Source of the DNA: Hymenopellis radicata | Lineage: Eukaryota; Basidiomycota; Agaricomycetes; Agaricales; Physalacriaceae | Length of the DNA stretch: 64,000 nucleotides | Direction of reading: 5' to 3' | Assembly (NCBI GenBank): GCA_015501595.1 | Contig: JADNRX010000024.1 | Span: 1 to 64,000, forward strand | Shown: in pieces, positions 33,530 to 46,000 of the stretch | Layout of the letters: every line of letters begins with the position of its first letter | Numbering within the stretch: the first letter of the stretch is position 1 | Notes under the pieces: model-generated | What the model saw: only the letters and a program-made list of their open reading frames with translations | The model's database searches: none | Told to the model about the DNA's origin: nothing | Position numbers and translations under genes: made by a program

Positions 33530-35170
33530 GCACCGGCTCAAGGAGAAAGTGGTGGTTGTAACAAGGTCGTAGTGTGAGAATCGTCAGGCGATGAAGCGGA
33601 AAAGGAGCTGGAATATTACGACCGTGAGTATCTCATCGGCTCCCATTCAATAAAATATGATAAGGCTGCGCAGAAGACAAACGTGTCCAGGCGTCGAAGC
33701 ACGCGAACCTGAGCGCGTATATTGAAGAAGACGCCACCATCAGATGTTCCTAAACAACATACTATCACACACGGTACGATGACGAGAAGGAGCTTCGTCC
33801 TAGAGTTCACACCATGCCGGCGATCTTGCCGTAATCATAGATTTTTCGAAAGTTCATGGCTTCACCCAAGAGTAATGGATGCGATGACCTTATGTACTTA
33901 CACTCGCGAGATATCCGTGTCGTGCGTAAATGTCGCCTTTGTCGTGCGCCAAAGGTGGATGTCGACAGATTCGTCTGGTGACAAGGGCAGAAGAAGCACC
34001 ACCTGTCTGGAATGCGGAGAGTAAAAGGAACACGTGTCGGCAAGGTGGTGGGTGGGAAGGCACATGGAAGGGGGAGAGGAGATGATATGATTCGCGAATG
34101 ACGGTATCGTCTTATCCGAATCCTGTCAGAGTATGAAGCTCTTCAGGACGCGACAGCCTTGACGAGACAGGGAAGTAGGAGTTCATGCGACTGTCTTTGG
34201 GAATATTGGCGCGTAAACCGGCAGGAACTGAATCATTGGTGAGTACTTTTTTTGGAAGGAGTGAAAATGAATCACTACCTTCGCATAAAAGCAGTATGAT
34301 CTCAGAGAGTGCCCGCATCCATTCTAGTATTCTCCATCTGTAGGAGTGCTGGCCCGACGTTTATGTGCAAGGCGCGTCCGTATTGTCATTCATCCGTCAA
34401 TATTGGGATATGTTCCGTTCGGCGCGTCAGAAGACTAAGCGCGAGGTGGGGAACAGATGGCCGTGGTATAGACACAATGTGAAGTGATGCCGATGGGCGT
34501 TGCGGCCGTTCTCGGTGCAACTCTGCACGGATCCCAAGTTGACCTAGATAAACCATAAACAAAACTGTTAAACTGGAAAGCTAGATTTGTTCTGACCAGT
34601 TCATGCCGTCGCTGTTCGTTTTTCGAGCTGCCGAGTGTACTCGAATTAGGTGTCGATAGTCGACAGTCGATTTTTTTTTCCTCCAGCAGGTGCAGGCCGG
34701 ACGGTTATGACACGACAATTGGTCAACAACGTGAAGGGTCCTTATGTCAGTGTCGCTATGATTGACCGTAGTCACAGTGTAGAACTGAGAAGTGCGCGTT
34801 ATCGCAGGTGCTGAACGGGAGATGATTGTTGCAGATCAAGACGTTCATTGTCACGTGGTCTAGTCTACCTTTCTAAAATTGATGCTGAAGTTCTGTATAA
34901 TCTTGGCTACACTGCCAAAGATGTTCTAAAAGCAATATTAACATCAAGAACCAAAAAATGCTGTATAATTACATTCTTGGGGAAATGCGCCACACTTGAA
35001 TGTTGATCATCAGTAAGTACGCCCAGCTACATAGTAACATACATACACCATATACATATTCGACTGTCCTCGATAAATACAAGAATTTACCGTAAGTCAT
35101 AGCCTGTAATACAAGTCCCATATGGAATCAAAAACATAGTCCTTTGAATCTGGTAAGATTCTGTAAACTA
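33530..35170. other. Intergenic with a dispersed repeat piece
   Basis: About 34430-34880 shares strings with 49490-49860 (GCGGCCGTTCTCGGTGC-like; GTTGCAGATCAAG..CACGTG..TTTCTAAAATT). The rest shows only short, low-confidence open frames. Confidence 0.4.
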
Positions 35171-36902
35171 TTAATATGTTGCAGTACTGTCCGTCCCGGC
35201 GTCACCATCAAATCCGTAATCGGATCCATGCTCAATATCTTCCTCACCGGAGAAATCATCCCGCATCGTTACGCCACACTCAACCTGCATAGTTTTACAG
35301 ATTTCCTCCCAACGTCTATCATCCGCATAGTACAGCCAGCGCGGTACTGTGATGTTCTCCAAGGAAAGCCGTTCCGCGCTTGAGCGAGGGTGGTTGGCTG
35401 ACACGGGCACGTTCCCAGTCGCCTTGGACTCGGGATCCACTGGTTGCCCCGAGTCCGCGCGCCTCGATTCCAGCATATCGTATATCGTAGACCAATCCTC
35501 GGACAGAACATCATCGCAAAAACAGCCGCTAAAGTCCAATATACGTAGCCGCGGCAGCCTTGCTGACGTCGAGGTCATCTTCAACCCAGATATGAATTTG
35601 ACAGTCATCCCACCATCGATAATGCTGAAGTCCTCGACGAAAGGCGCATGAGATAAGAAATGGAGAATGTTTCCGCTGCTATGAGAGTTGCAGCTCATAG
35701 CGGACGTGATATGCAGCTTAGTCAACTTGTCTGCTGCGTGGAAATTGGGGAAATGATGCGTCCGTGCACGAGCGGATGGGAAACAAAACCTGAGCTCAGT
35801 TAACTCGGGAATATCCAGCGATGCGCAAAACGCTTTCGAGCTCTTGGTGTGGGCTTCCAGCTCTTCCTGTATCGAAAGCTGAACCAGTTTGGGAAGGGAC
35901 GCTTTGAGCGCGCGCATGGGCATTTCGCCCTCGCCCACGACCACCGCCAGATCCTCCAGATTGGACATCTTCTGGAGATGCCAGAATGCGTCGAGGTCGA
36001 CTGCTGGAAAGTCCACAACTTTGAGGACCTTAATCCAAGGCAGTGCGAAATGATCAAACGCCTGCCATGGGACCTGCCCATACACCTCTAGTACACGAAG
36101 GTTCGGAGTGTTCGTCGTGTTGAATACGTGCAGGTTATCCTGCTCGTCGCTTTCCTCCTCGACGTCGAGGATGACTAGGCGCTCGAGGGAAGAGAAGACG
36201 TTGCCCGACAGACACTGCAGCGTCGACCGGGGGAGGTCTATGGAAAGATGTTTGAATCGCTGCAGCGACACTTCCAGCGCTGGAAAGATTGGGTGATTCG
36301 TGATGTCGTGTGTACTGCTCAAATGAAAGAACAGTGGCAAGCCTTTGGACCGCTCGATGAACAACGTCATCTTGTACGCGAGCTGGCGGGAGTGACATGG
36401 CCTTGATGACTATCAATGTCCAGCTCTAGATATGTCCATAGCTGGGGCGAGGACAAAGCAATATCCCGCCATCGACGGCACACAAACGATAATGTCCATG
36501 GGCTAGGGCTGGGTCAAGGGAGGTGACTTCGCCTTCTAGCAGGGCTGTGTCCCATGTCGGTACGCAGTAAGAGAAGATTGTCGTCATGAGGGTGTTCGGA
36601 AGGGCACGCATGGGGTGGAGGAGAGATCGCGCGTCTGTGAGATCGGCCTCCGCTCGGTTACGCGTCTGAAGAAGATGCTCCAGTGACACCTTGGCTTGTA
36701 AAATCTTCTCGTCAAGGCCGTCGATAATATCCGGTGATTTGTCTACAATAAGACGAAAATCCGCAAGTTCCTCGTCCTTAATTGGTTGAGTCCGGCGAAG
36801 AAGTTCTTCGACACGAGGAGCGCGACCATGCTGCGGCTCCCGGGATTCAATGGCAAATATAACGCATATAGGGCATCTTTCTGCGCCGGCTGTATACGGC
36901 AT
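35171..36902 (-). CDS. F-box-domain LRR protein, frame interrupted twice
   Basis: Start at 36902. A coiled-coil-like stretch (DIIDGLDEKILQAKVSLEHL) precedes the F-box-like MRALPNTLMTTIFSYCVPTW. In the next frame comes WTLSFVCRRWRDIALSSPQL, then after a second shift YKMTLFIERSKGLPLFFHLS and an LRR region to 35171. Both interruptions (near 36510 and near 36390) correspond to one missing base each. The layout (heptad region, F-box, CRRWRDIA, LRR) is the common mushroom F-box type. Confidence 0.7.
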
Positions 36903-37039
36903 TTTGAGCTGAAAAGGCGCGTCAGATTACAATTATTCGAAACGGAAAACTCACCAAATTGAGAATGTATTTGCAGTGGGCCTATTCGACGGGACAGCTC
37001 CTTCAGTAACGGCATTAGCGAGATATGCTACGAAGAAGA

Positions 37040-38110
37040 GCTCCGTTCACGTTCACCCCCGAAAGCAACATGAAGGTAAGAGGCAGATGAGCAGTGGGGC
37101 TGAATTGGTGACGCGCATGCGGCGTTTCGGGCCGATCTCCGTGCCTTTTCTTCTTACCGCCATCTCTTTTACTAGGCACTGCAGTAAATGTCAATGCTCA
37201 GCGCTCAGCGTGTACCGCTTGTTTTCTGACTCAAATTTCTTGACACTCCCTCGCGTTGTCTGCACTGGCCACGGAGACTCCAGCGTGCCCGCAGGGAATG
37301 AACTCATGAAGCATCAAGTTGGGTTGTTTGGAATCGAACGTCGAGGACGTTCCCTTCAATCAACCTGATTTGATTGAATCGGTCACCTGAAATGAGAGCG
37401 ATTAACTCTCTCAAAAAAAAGCAAGCTTTGATAGATCTAGTTGTCATTCTGCTTTTTGGCTCTTTCAGAAATGGACTTACTGTCTTTAAGAAAAGATTCC
37501 ACTAGAAAGGCTGGACAAGAAGCCTAACCACCAGTAGCTTACATCTTGCTGTTGTATCTGCTCCAGTTCTATTATTTGCACCTGTAAGTCTGCTTTCCAC
37601 AGTCTTCTGGATTTTGGATTATGCTTCCTAGAAGGTTCAAACAAACTGATGAAATGATTCTCCAGGTTCACACCTATAAGCATACGCACTGCCGCTTACG
37701 CACTCTAATCTTCGGTCTCACTATAATCTGTCTGATATCCTGATTTAACGGCGACGCGTAACAAGCTCGACTTAGTCTACCTCCTGTCTGGCACACACGT
37801 ACAGTCTACTTGTTCGATAATTTCTGCCAAACTGGATGCACATGTCGGACCCGCTCCTCAATTGCACCGCCACAAAAAGAGACGAGTCTGAGCAGACGAC
37901 CTGGCTTCCTGCATTGCCCTCCTGCCTACGCCGGACGCGCTTCGAGTGTCTGAGGGCATGAAACCATTTCGGTATGGTACCTTTAAAACAAGGAAACGAG
38001 GGACACCGGTTCCATATCCCAAGCCTCACCCGCCCACGACATCCGACATGAACTTCAGCCACCTTCCGCGACGTCGTTCTCCAAGCCGACTCCAGAGTTG
38101 CCGACAGTGG
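37040..38110 (+). repeat. Direct dispersed repeat, copy 2
   Basis: Counterpart of 26640-27660 with the same orientation and order. It ends in the short BTB-start-like piece GCGACGTCGTTCTCCAAGCC. Confidence 0.6.
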
Positions 38111-38215
38111 GGGCTTGGTATCTGATGCGAGTGTGTGTTCCTCGGACGGGCACGGCTTCGGGTCACTACTCTTACTCGATGCTACCGCGCTAATAGCAGT
38201 CAACGACGTCTTGTG
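38040..38215 (+). pseudogene. BTB gene fragment
   Basis: RDVVLQAD is followed at once by DNA matching the BTB core (GFGSLLLLDATALIAVNDV). The intervening codons and everything after this are absent, so this is a deleted BTB relic. Confidence 0.5.
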
Positions 38216-38501
38216 GATCAGATTCAATCCGACCACGAGTGTGCCCTGGGTGTGTCCCATCTCTCACGCGTCCAGACCGAGCCATATCGCGAATCAGCAC
38301 AACACTCCGTGAACCCTTAACACGAAGTAAAGTAGAGAGTCCAAGAACTGCCTCCGCTCCAGACGATGTCAATCCTACAAGCGTACTCGAATTGAAGGGT
38401 CCTATCAAGTTATATCTATACGGACAGCGTCATTATGAATACAGATAAATCAACCTGAACAAGCACTGTACAAGTCCAAGACAACCTAGCAGGTCCAAAT
38501 A

Positions 38502-40287
38502 CTAATCGAGCCAAGCGCCATTATAAACGCCCACAGTGCTCGTTTTCAGCAGCTCAACCGTACTCTTCCTTCGAAGCTCTATCTCCTCAACATCATCGCA
38601 CCACCGCTCAACAATGAGCTCTCCCTCAGTGCGACCTTGACGCCACCCGACACGGCTCAGCTCGACGTTATTCAGGAGCCAAGCGGTGTCCGAGCCAAGA
38701 CGCGCTGCTAAGGAGTGTATACTGAGCATTACGCGGGCTACGGCTATAGAGTTAATGACGACGAGATAGCTGGGAATGAGGTCGTCAAGTCAGTGGCTCT
38801 ATGATGAAGCTGGTTACTTACTTTGAATAGGCAACGACGACGTTGAGCTAAACGACGTGAATATGAGTCCCGGAACTCCGCGATACTAAGCATTCTATAC
38901 CTGGGCGAAGTCCTCCATGAATGATCCGACAGTGGAAACGCCAACGGACACTAAGTAACATCCTCAAAACTCATACTTATGCTACAGACACGGCGAACAC
39001 GAACCAAAGACAACAAAGTAGAAGAAACCGCCGCTAAGAGAGATGTCAGTCGCCAAGGCAGCCTAACCTGGAAGTCGGCTTACTCGCGAAGAAGCCGTTT
39101 CAAAACGGGCGCATGCTTCAACGTACGTCGATTTCGGAGAGCTCGGACAGCCGTCAAGGCATACAAAACGGTCTACACACGAAACATTGATCGTCAATCA
39201 CTTCCAATCGCGAACATGACAGCATCACTCACATGCAAACACAACGAAGGGAGATATATCCTCCAAAATTTGTGTGGCCTATCAGCGCGACATCCCAATA
39301 TCCTCAACTTATCCACCACAAGACCGGTCCTCTGAAACCGAATCCGCACCGCCGAGTCGATGGTAAACCCCATAGCCAAAATGACAGACGTCGCGAACAT
39401 GGCGATGATCATGATTTGGATCTTGCGGTTGCTGGAAAAGAGATGCCAGACGCGTATGACCAGGATTGCTGCGTTTCAGGCCCAAGATGAGATTGAAGAT
39501 TGAGTTTAGCTAGAGGACGCGCACCTTGTATGATGGATATGGCGATGGAGTTTGAGATGAAAAGGAAGGGAACGATGGGCCGGCAACTATCCCCGATCGC
39601 GTCAGATGGGCCTTGTAACGGTGTGGAAGTAGAGTCTCACAACTGCGATGAGATGACACGTTTGTTAGCCGATAGCACAACGCGAAACATGATGGGTACC
39701 CACAGATTGGCTTGGGGCTTCCACTGTTACAGCTGGTGAACAATCGCCGGGACATGTTAGATGCGGGTGTAAGACAGATGGAACGTAGATGTGAACTTGC
39801 ATATAATATCGATGCTGTACAGGCTGTTAGTTTGTAAAGACAACGCGTTGTCAAGATGACCTACACGCCGACGAATAGGACGAAGTAGCGGTTCTGTCGT
39901 AGACAGCGCATATTGATTAGACGATGGGAACCGTAGGACACGTCGAGACGCACCAGAAGAAACAGGCATCGCGTAAGAGTCCATTTTCCACTCCAGAAGT
40001 ACTCGACCTAAGGCATCCGGATTAGGCAGGTCAGACTCAGAGGATGCGGAGTTACGCCTCACCTCATCGGCCAACGTTATGAGCCACTGAGCGAAAACAT
40101 TAGGGCATTCATCGTTTGCAGCCAACGCCGTAAATAGTACCTCGTAAACTAGCAATCCAAGTCAGCCAGACTCTGAGTGAGCATGAAAACAAAACGCACC
40201 AAATAACGAAAAGAATGCAACAGATATGATTCGTGATATTTCACCCCCAATCACCGACGGAAGGCGTGCGTCGCGGTCCAAGTCCAT
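38502..40287 (-). CDS. DUF6533-type seven-helix membrane protein
   Basis: Start at 40287 (MDLDRDARLPSVIGGEISRI). Introns were placed by eye: SLF|VYEVLFTALAAN, LADE|VEYFWSGKWTLTRCLFLLVR (the DUF6533 signature), then LWVPIMFRVVLSANK. Next come FLFISNSIAISIIQ|AILVIRVWHLF, IMIIAMFATSVILAMGFTID, a basic loop and YLVVINSIAVARVMLSIHSL. The cytosolic tail is VERWCDDVEEIELRRK, with a stop at 38502. DUF6533 proteins are abundant in Agaricomycetes and of unknown function, possibly receptors. Exons between 39840 and 39600 and between 39200 and 38880 are uncertain. Confidence 0.6.
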
Positions 40288-41488
40288 AGCTTCACGTTCA
40301 AGTATAATCCTGCTCTACAGATCGTGGGGGTGTATATGAGACATCAATGGTGGGGGAAAGAGAAAGAAGGTACATACATATTGCAGGGTGTGAAAATCAA
40401 TCAACGACCGTGGCAGCATTACAACATGAAGAGCGTCACGAGGCATCCGCATACAATTTACGCACGCGTCCGAGTAGCGAAAGATCAGAGGATACCCAAG
40501 TCTCGTCTAGGCTGATTGGATCAGCAGCGGTGCGATCTTAGTTGGAGAAGAATGGATCGTGATAGTGATATCTGCTATTTCGTCTAATAGAGTTGTCCAC
40601 GTTGTTCACTGACACTGCTACGTTGTGTGAAGGGTGCCAAAGGGGGGGGGATACCGCGGTCTTGATAGAAGCCACATCCAGGAGAACATGGCATTGATCT
40701 GTTACGATTCGGGGTTTATATGCGGCGAAAGAGCCACTCGCGTCTCAACATCGCACGCCCTGCCGACGCGTTCGGAAGACAGCTATATGGAGCTGTTACA
40801 TTGTCGAGGAATTGGTGAGGAACCGGTACTATGGAGTAGACCGGATCATATGAAGGCGAAAACAAGTGACGTTTGCCATGATCGGACCGAGTAGTAGGCG
40901 AGCGTTAGATCGCTGCTGTGTGAACCTAGACAATACGCATATCGTTCAAAGAAGGGATGATAGGGGGCAGAGGTGAGGTGGGTGGCTTTGAGATTCATTT
41001 TTGAGAATGGAGCATATCTTGGAGCCAATCAGTAGGTAGAGCTGGAACTAATATAGTGAGGGATTCAAAATTTCATGAGTAAACAACGGAATATACATAC
41101 CTTTAAGCGCCGTTCGAACTCATTAGTTCTGTTATAGTCAGTGTTCGCTATAAGAAAAGGTTGTCAGAATCTATTCAATATAGTGGACGCTGGCGTACTT
41201 GTATTGTCGCTGGCAGCCACGCACCGACGGTACGACTGAACACCGGCGGTTACCAAGAGTATGAGTCCACGGACTAGTCCTTCTCGGGCTTGTCGGTCTC
41301 GACCATCCCTACCCCTATGACGAAAGGCTGTTGGGCTAAGTCGAACGCGTATAGGAGCGCCCTTCCATGTCGCACAGCAAACGCGTCTCGCTCGCCTGGT
41401 CTCGCCATCCAAAGTACTCCTCTTCTCATCCTACAAGCCTGCACGAAACGCGCTATGAATCCTCAGTCTAACCTCATCTGCACTAACA
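40288..41488. other. Intergenic, nothing recognised
   Basis: No exon pattern or repeat is convincing. A G9 run occurs near 40642. Confidence 0.4.
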
Positions 41489-42115
41489 ATGAACTCTTAC
41501 CACACCACCGCGTTGAAGCGAGCCAACGGCGCCGTGTATGTTGATGAGCACGGAGAGATGCACGACCCCGACTATCAGATGTTCCCAAGCTTCCCTTCCC
41601 ATAACGACCCGTGCCATGACGAGCAAGAGGAGGAGGAGTACATCGACCCATTTGCAACTCCGGGTTTCACAGAACGTCGCTGACTATCCTCATCTGCTAC
41701 CGTATCCACCTCTACTTCATCCACACCCTCGTCGCCCTCATCACTCGGACTTTATGAAGCGTACAATGAGTCAATGTACCCGAGGAGCCGAAAGCTGTCG
41801 TCGACCTCCGTGCTGTCAGCCTTGTCGTCAAAGGGGGACGGCAATAACTACATCTGGGTTGGGATTTCTGAGGAGGGCCACGATGAAGAACCATCCTTAG
41901 AAGAAGAGACAGAAGAGGATGACGAAGCATGTCGGCCTGAAGAGGAGGAGCATGTGAAAGTGGAAGTGGAAGAACAAAAACCGAAGAAGGAGAGGTTGCC
42001 CCCGAAAGAGAATCCGTCGGAAATACATCACGCTATCCGAAAGCCTCAGTATGAAGATCTTCAGAGCGCGACGGAGATGGAGAGAGGCGAGGAAACCGGG
42101 GGTTCAGGTCATTGA
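41489..42115 (+). CDS. Acidic unknown protein with in-frame UGA (possible readthrough)
   Basis: Start at 41489 (MNSYHTTALKRANGAVYVDE) leads through EHGEMHDPDYQMFPSFPSHN to a TGA at 41681-41683 after ERR. The same frame then stays open for 143 codons: a Ser/Thr-rich linker (STSTSSTPSSPSSLGLYEAY), MYPRSRKLSSTSVLSALSSK, and an acidic, charged C-terminus (EEEEHVKVEVEEQKPKKERL) ending at 42113-42115. Without readthrough the product is 64 residues. The stop is followed by CTA. Alternatives are a CGA-to-TGA nonsense mutation or a missed intron, though no GT-AG pair removes the stop cleanly. Confidence 0.6.
41681..41686 (+). promoter_or_regulatory. UGA-CUA stop-codon readthrough motif (candidate)
   Basis: UGA followed by CUA is the context known to promote readthrough in several fungal genes that gain C-terminal extensions. 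Here it sits in a frame that continues for 143 codons with protein-like composition. Confidence 0.4.
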
Positions 42116-43243
42116 ACGCTGTGCAGCGTATTGGCACATAGCTTGGCTTTGCGATTGCCTGGTGTATTATATACCGAGTCGTTGAATATACCTGTTACTT
42201 GTTGTCAACAACGATACCTGGAAGACTTAAAAACGCACCGTACTTATTCTGCATAGAAACAGCGGCAAAAAGTCGGGCGGGCCAGTTAAGACGCCCATCT
42301 CGTACGACACGTTGTCGCGCAGTCGAGGCGTCCAGAGCCATCCGGTCTTCCCGCCGTGTCAAGAAGCCGAGCACGATAAAAGGCATATAACTTGGTCCAA
42401 ATGAAAGATGCTCAATGGGCGAAATTGTCGCCGTACTCGATTCCAATTTCCGCTGGCCTGTGCACCGTTAGGATAAATGTTACATTGAGGAGCTTGGTTC
42501 TCACATCGAGCTTCATTTACAGCGTAGGATAGCGCAATTAAAGCAGTTTACGGTATCGGCGACGTCGCAGTTCTCCTTCCTTGAATATGCGGTGCATTTG
42601 AGTCCAGTGGTTGCAAGCGGGGAAAGTCAGGGACATGAAGACGACACCAGCGAAGCAGCCATGACTGCACACCATTACTGGAGGCAAAAAGCGTGAAAAT
42701 ACGCGTTGTAACAGACCTAGACGGGCGATCATGGTGGTTGCAGATCAAGCTGATCAGCGTCACGTGGCATCGTCTACATTTCTAACATTCATATGTACAG
42801 GCATCCCCGTGTGGGCAATGCGGGGGACTAGACACTGATAATCGTGTTCTGGTGAACTTGGGGAGTACGTTTTGTTCTTAATAAACTGCCACGAGTTCAC
42901 GTCTGAGGTTGCGGCGACTCCAGACATTCCAAGCATTCTACGAAGACACGCTTCTCAGCGGGAGCAGTTCGTCGTCTATGTAAGATGATTCTCTAATCTC
43001 CCAAGTTCCTTCCTTCATCTTGGCACGCGACATGAGCGAGCGAGATCTTTGAATTGGCGATTCATATTCAAAGCCTCAATGCTTCCGCCAGTTCACTTCT
43101 TTGTCCAAGTAGACTCAAATGTGGGTCTGGAACCAGTCTGGAATGAGTGAATAATATTATACTCAGAACAATCGAGTATCAGTTCGTAAAGTAAGTAAGC
43201 AAGCCCGTTTCTCAGTTCATACTGCAAAATATCCTAACGAGGT
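42116..43243. other. Intergenic with dispersed repeat
   Basis: About 42530-42850 is a repeat copy (see 45640-46000). A minus-strand open frame at 42195-42446 has no support beyond length. Confidence 0.4.
42530..42850. repeat. Dispersed repeat family, copy 1
   Basis: It matches 45640-46000, sharing the GACATGAAGACGRCRCCAGC region, CACGTGGCATC, CTACATTTCTAACATTCA and TGGGCAATGCGGGGGACTAG. Shorter relatives are at about 34800-34870 and 49790-49860. Confidence 0.6.
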
Positions 43244-43894
43244 TTAAAGGACGAACCATGCTCCAGCTACAAGGCCAGCACTACCAGTCGTGATCCCTGC
43301 CAAAAGTGCGGATGACATGGCGCCATCGGCTTCACGCCAATGGCAGCATTCGACGTGCTTGATGCGGTCGCAGCTGAGCCCGTTTTCTCTGTGCCTAAAA
43401 ATCCATTCTGAGTAGGTTCTCACCATTATGGCGCAGATTCAACACACCTGTTGCAGTTGCAGTCACCCCGTTCAACAACGAGCTTGCCAACGAGCTTGCC
43501 TCGGACAACACTGATCCAGCCTGGCCTGTCGCCTCGGAAAGGTAGCTCGCCGCAGCCGACGTCACACTGCTGAGGTCGGTTCCTGTCGCCAAAGACAGAA
43601 TCGATGATTCTGCGACGATGTTACTCTACTGCTAGGTGGCGTCGAGTATTGAGGCTCACCATCTCTTCCCGTGACACGGTTATAATGGTCGGACCTTGTC
43701 ACATTGGTGTCGTTTCCGGGATCGGGGACTGGGGCCGGGGGATCTACAACAGTCTCGTTGCCTGTCCGTCTCGTGAGTCCTCTACTTGATGTTAGTCGTA
43801 CAAGAGACTGACCATTAGGTTGGGCGTTGACACGTTGAGCGTTGACCAAAGCAATTCCAGCAAGGATAGTCAACGAGATCTTGACGAACAGCAT
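43244..43894 (-). CDS. Small secreted Ser/Thr/Ala-rich protein, probable GPI type
   Basis: Start at 43894 with a signal peptide (MLFVKISLTILAGIALVNAQ). Exon 2 is Pro/Asp/Asn-rich (VVDPPAPVPDPGNDTNVTRS), and exon 3 is Ala/Ser-rich (DLSSVTSAAASYLSEATGQA; SVLSEASSLASSLLNGVTAT). A GPI-like tail (SSALLAGITTGSAGLVAGAW) is reached only by a one-step frame change after KPMAP, otherwise the tail reads HPHFWQGSR. Introns are canonical. Likely a wall- or membrane-anchored protein of unknown role. It resembles its neighbour at 44.1-44.8 kb in layout. Confidence 0.55.
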
Positions 43895-44096
43895 ATTTAA
43901 TGTAGAGTTGAAAACGAGCGGATGGAAAAAGCGGTTAATGTGTTTGGGTGCTCCGACGTGAAGGCTCTACTTAAATAGCTTCAGTCAGCCTCTAGATAAT
44001 TTGACTTGATATAATGCTGGGCACCTAACGACCCGCTCGGCTCCACAAGAACATTGTGGTCGTGATGCGGAATTAGAATAGCGAGTCCGAAGGTTA

Positions 44097-44828
44097 TCAA
44101 AGTAGTGCACCTCCCACAACGGCGGCAAAGCCAGCGAAGGCTGCCATGGGTTGACACTTATCCCGAACGCGCCATCATTATCGTTGTCTGCCGCCGCGCT
44201 AGAAGCCGCTGAACCAATGGCGCCAGTCGCAACGGTGTATTCAGAGCCGACCCATGATGTTACCACTCCTGGACGAGACTGTCACTAAGGTACGTAGACG
44301 TGACGGTGAAGAGACTAACCAGCGCCTGAAGTTGCCAATGTGAGGGCGTGTCCAGCTTGGTCGTACAGTGATCCAGCAACGGCTGTTTGAACGACGATTA
44401 GTTGACTTCGGATAGAGAATCATGGCATCAAGACATACATGTAACTTTCGTGCCGACCTCGCCTACAGCGAAGGTTATATCACTAGGGAGAGTTTAAGGC
44501 AGGCAGCTGTTTGAGAAATCCGTTGCCACAGAGGCTGCCCCTTGAGCTCCTACACTGAAAATAGAAGCTGCGCACCTGTTGCTTGACTGATACAGAATTG
44601 TGAAAGTGCCCCCTGTGTGAGGATGACGAGCAGTAACGCACAGCCACAACCACGGCCTTGAGTCGTAAACATAACCACCATCGACGATGGAGGAAATAGC
44701 GTCGTCAACTGCAACGAAATTAAATGTCGGTATGGGCATTACAGTGAAAGCGCACTTTGACGCTTCTCGGCCTCGGGAGCGGCCAATACAGCAGTGGTGG
44801 CGAGCGCAAGAACAAATAATTTGTACAT
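44097..44828 (-). CDS. Small secreted protein, probable GPI type
   Basis: Start at 44828 with a signal peptide and a likely Kex2 site (MYKLFVLALATTAVLAAPEA, then EKRQ). A 47-bp intron follows, then IDDAISSIVDGGYVYDSRPW with two Cys (CVTARHP, NRCAAS). Later exons give ITFAVGEVGTKVT, AGSLYDQAGHALTLATSGAG and VVTSWVGSEYTVATGAIGSA. The tail PMAAFAGFAAVVGGALL, typical of a GPI signal, is one frame off the preceding exon. An in-frame stop (SCLP then TAA) also interrupts exon 2 unless splicing removes it. Function unknown. Confidence 0.5.
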
Positions 44829-44882
44829 GTCTGATGAAGTGGAGGGGTTAGAATGTTATGAAGCATCGGAGCCACGGTTAAT

Positions 44883-45509
44883 TTACAGGTCGTCGCCAAG
44901 ACGAAAGTAGTACATAGCGAGTTCGAATGCGAGATCATGGTTGATGTTTGGCATCGCGGTTGAGTATTCAAGGTGGGTGCGCTTCGCTTCCCAGCCGTTG
45001 CTGGGTGATGCCTCGATCGCTGTGGTCGAATCATTGAGTGAGCTATCGTGGTCGCGGGTTCCTGATTTCCCGTTTCTGCCGCCGTTCGGGATGTCGGTGT
45101 TCGTTCTGTGAAAATAAATGTTGGTCTTCTTGGAATTGACTGCCTTGGAACCTGTATTGAAGAATTCGATCTCGCTGTAGAGAGGTAAGCGCGTTATTTA
45201 GATTATCCGATTTAATACTCACCGATTATTTCCAGACTTGGCGCGTTGATTTTCCATGAGAGAGGCGCGCGCGGTTTTGCAGGTGACGGGGCTTCTATGT
45301 AGCCAGTCGTTGAGGGCGGCAACGAGCTGCTCTGTGCTCGGGAGGAGGAGCTGGTTGGCATAGGCGACGAGGTCCGGGGTGGAGATGATGTAGCCGCTGA
45401 GCATGAGAGACATTGTCGACGCGGACCTAGCATGATGGTGACTGATGGTGATGAGATGAGCCAGGATGTGACGTGACAGTAACATCGCCGCTTTGCTTTC
45501 CTCCGTCAT
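44883..45509 (-). CDS. Unknown protein, two exons
   Basis: Probable start MTEESKAAMLLSRHILAHLI at 45509. An upstream open frame to 45869 lies mostly in repeat DNA and is less likely coding. The frame includes LSGYIISTPDLVAYANQLLL and VAALNDWLHRSPVTCKTARA. A GTGAGT...CTACAG intron near 45230-45180 leads to EIEFFNTGSKAVNSKKTNIY, then RTHLEYSTAMPNINHDLAFE, and a stop at 44883-44885. No known domain. Confidence 0.5.
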
Positions 45510-45639
45510 CGGCTTCCAAGTCGCGTCTAATAAACCACTCTTTCTGCCCACGGGGCTATTTCTTAATTCTTTGACTGTCACTCGATTGAATCTCGTCAAT
45601 ATACCGCGTGGTTTTGCACCTAGACGCGTCACCTTCTGG

Positions 45640-46000
45640 ACTGTTTGAAGCTTGCGATGCTTAGCGCACGGCGCGCTGTTGCTTTGGGAAGAAGTAAATT
45701 CAGTCTGAGTGAGGATGATATTTGGATACTGCGCAGCTGCTTCCAGGTCCAAGTGCGAGAACTTTCGTCGGGATCCCGAGCGGGTAATAGTATGTTTAAG
45801 GGATATGAAGACGGCGCCAGCAAGGCGGCCATTACTGGAGTTACTAGAGGCAAAGAGGTGAAAAGACACGTTGTAACAGACACTGGACGGTCGATGATGG
45901 TGGTGCAGATCAGCTGATCAGCGTCACGTGGCATCATCTACATTTCTAACATTCAATAGCGTCCCGTATGGGCAATGCGGGGGACTAGAAACGGCACAGA
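45640..46000. repeat. Dispersed repeat family, copy 2
   Basis: Same orientation and content as 42530-42850. The foldback element at 46092 lies just beyond its end. Confidence 0.6.
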
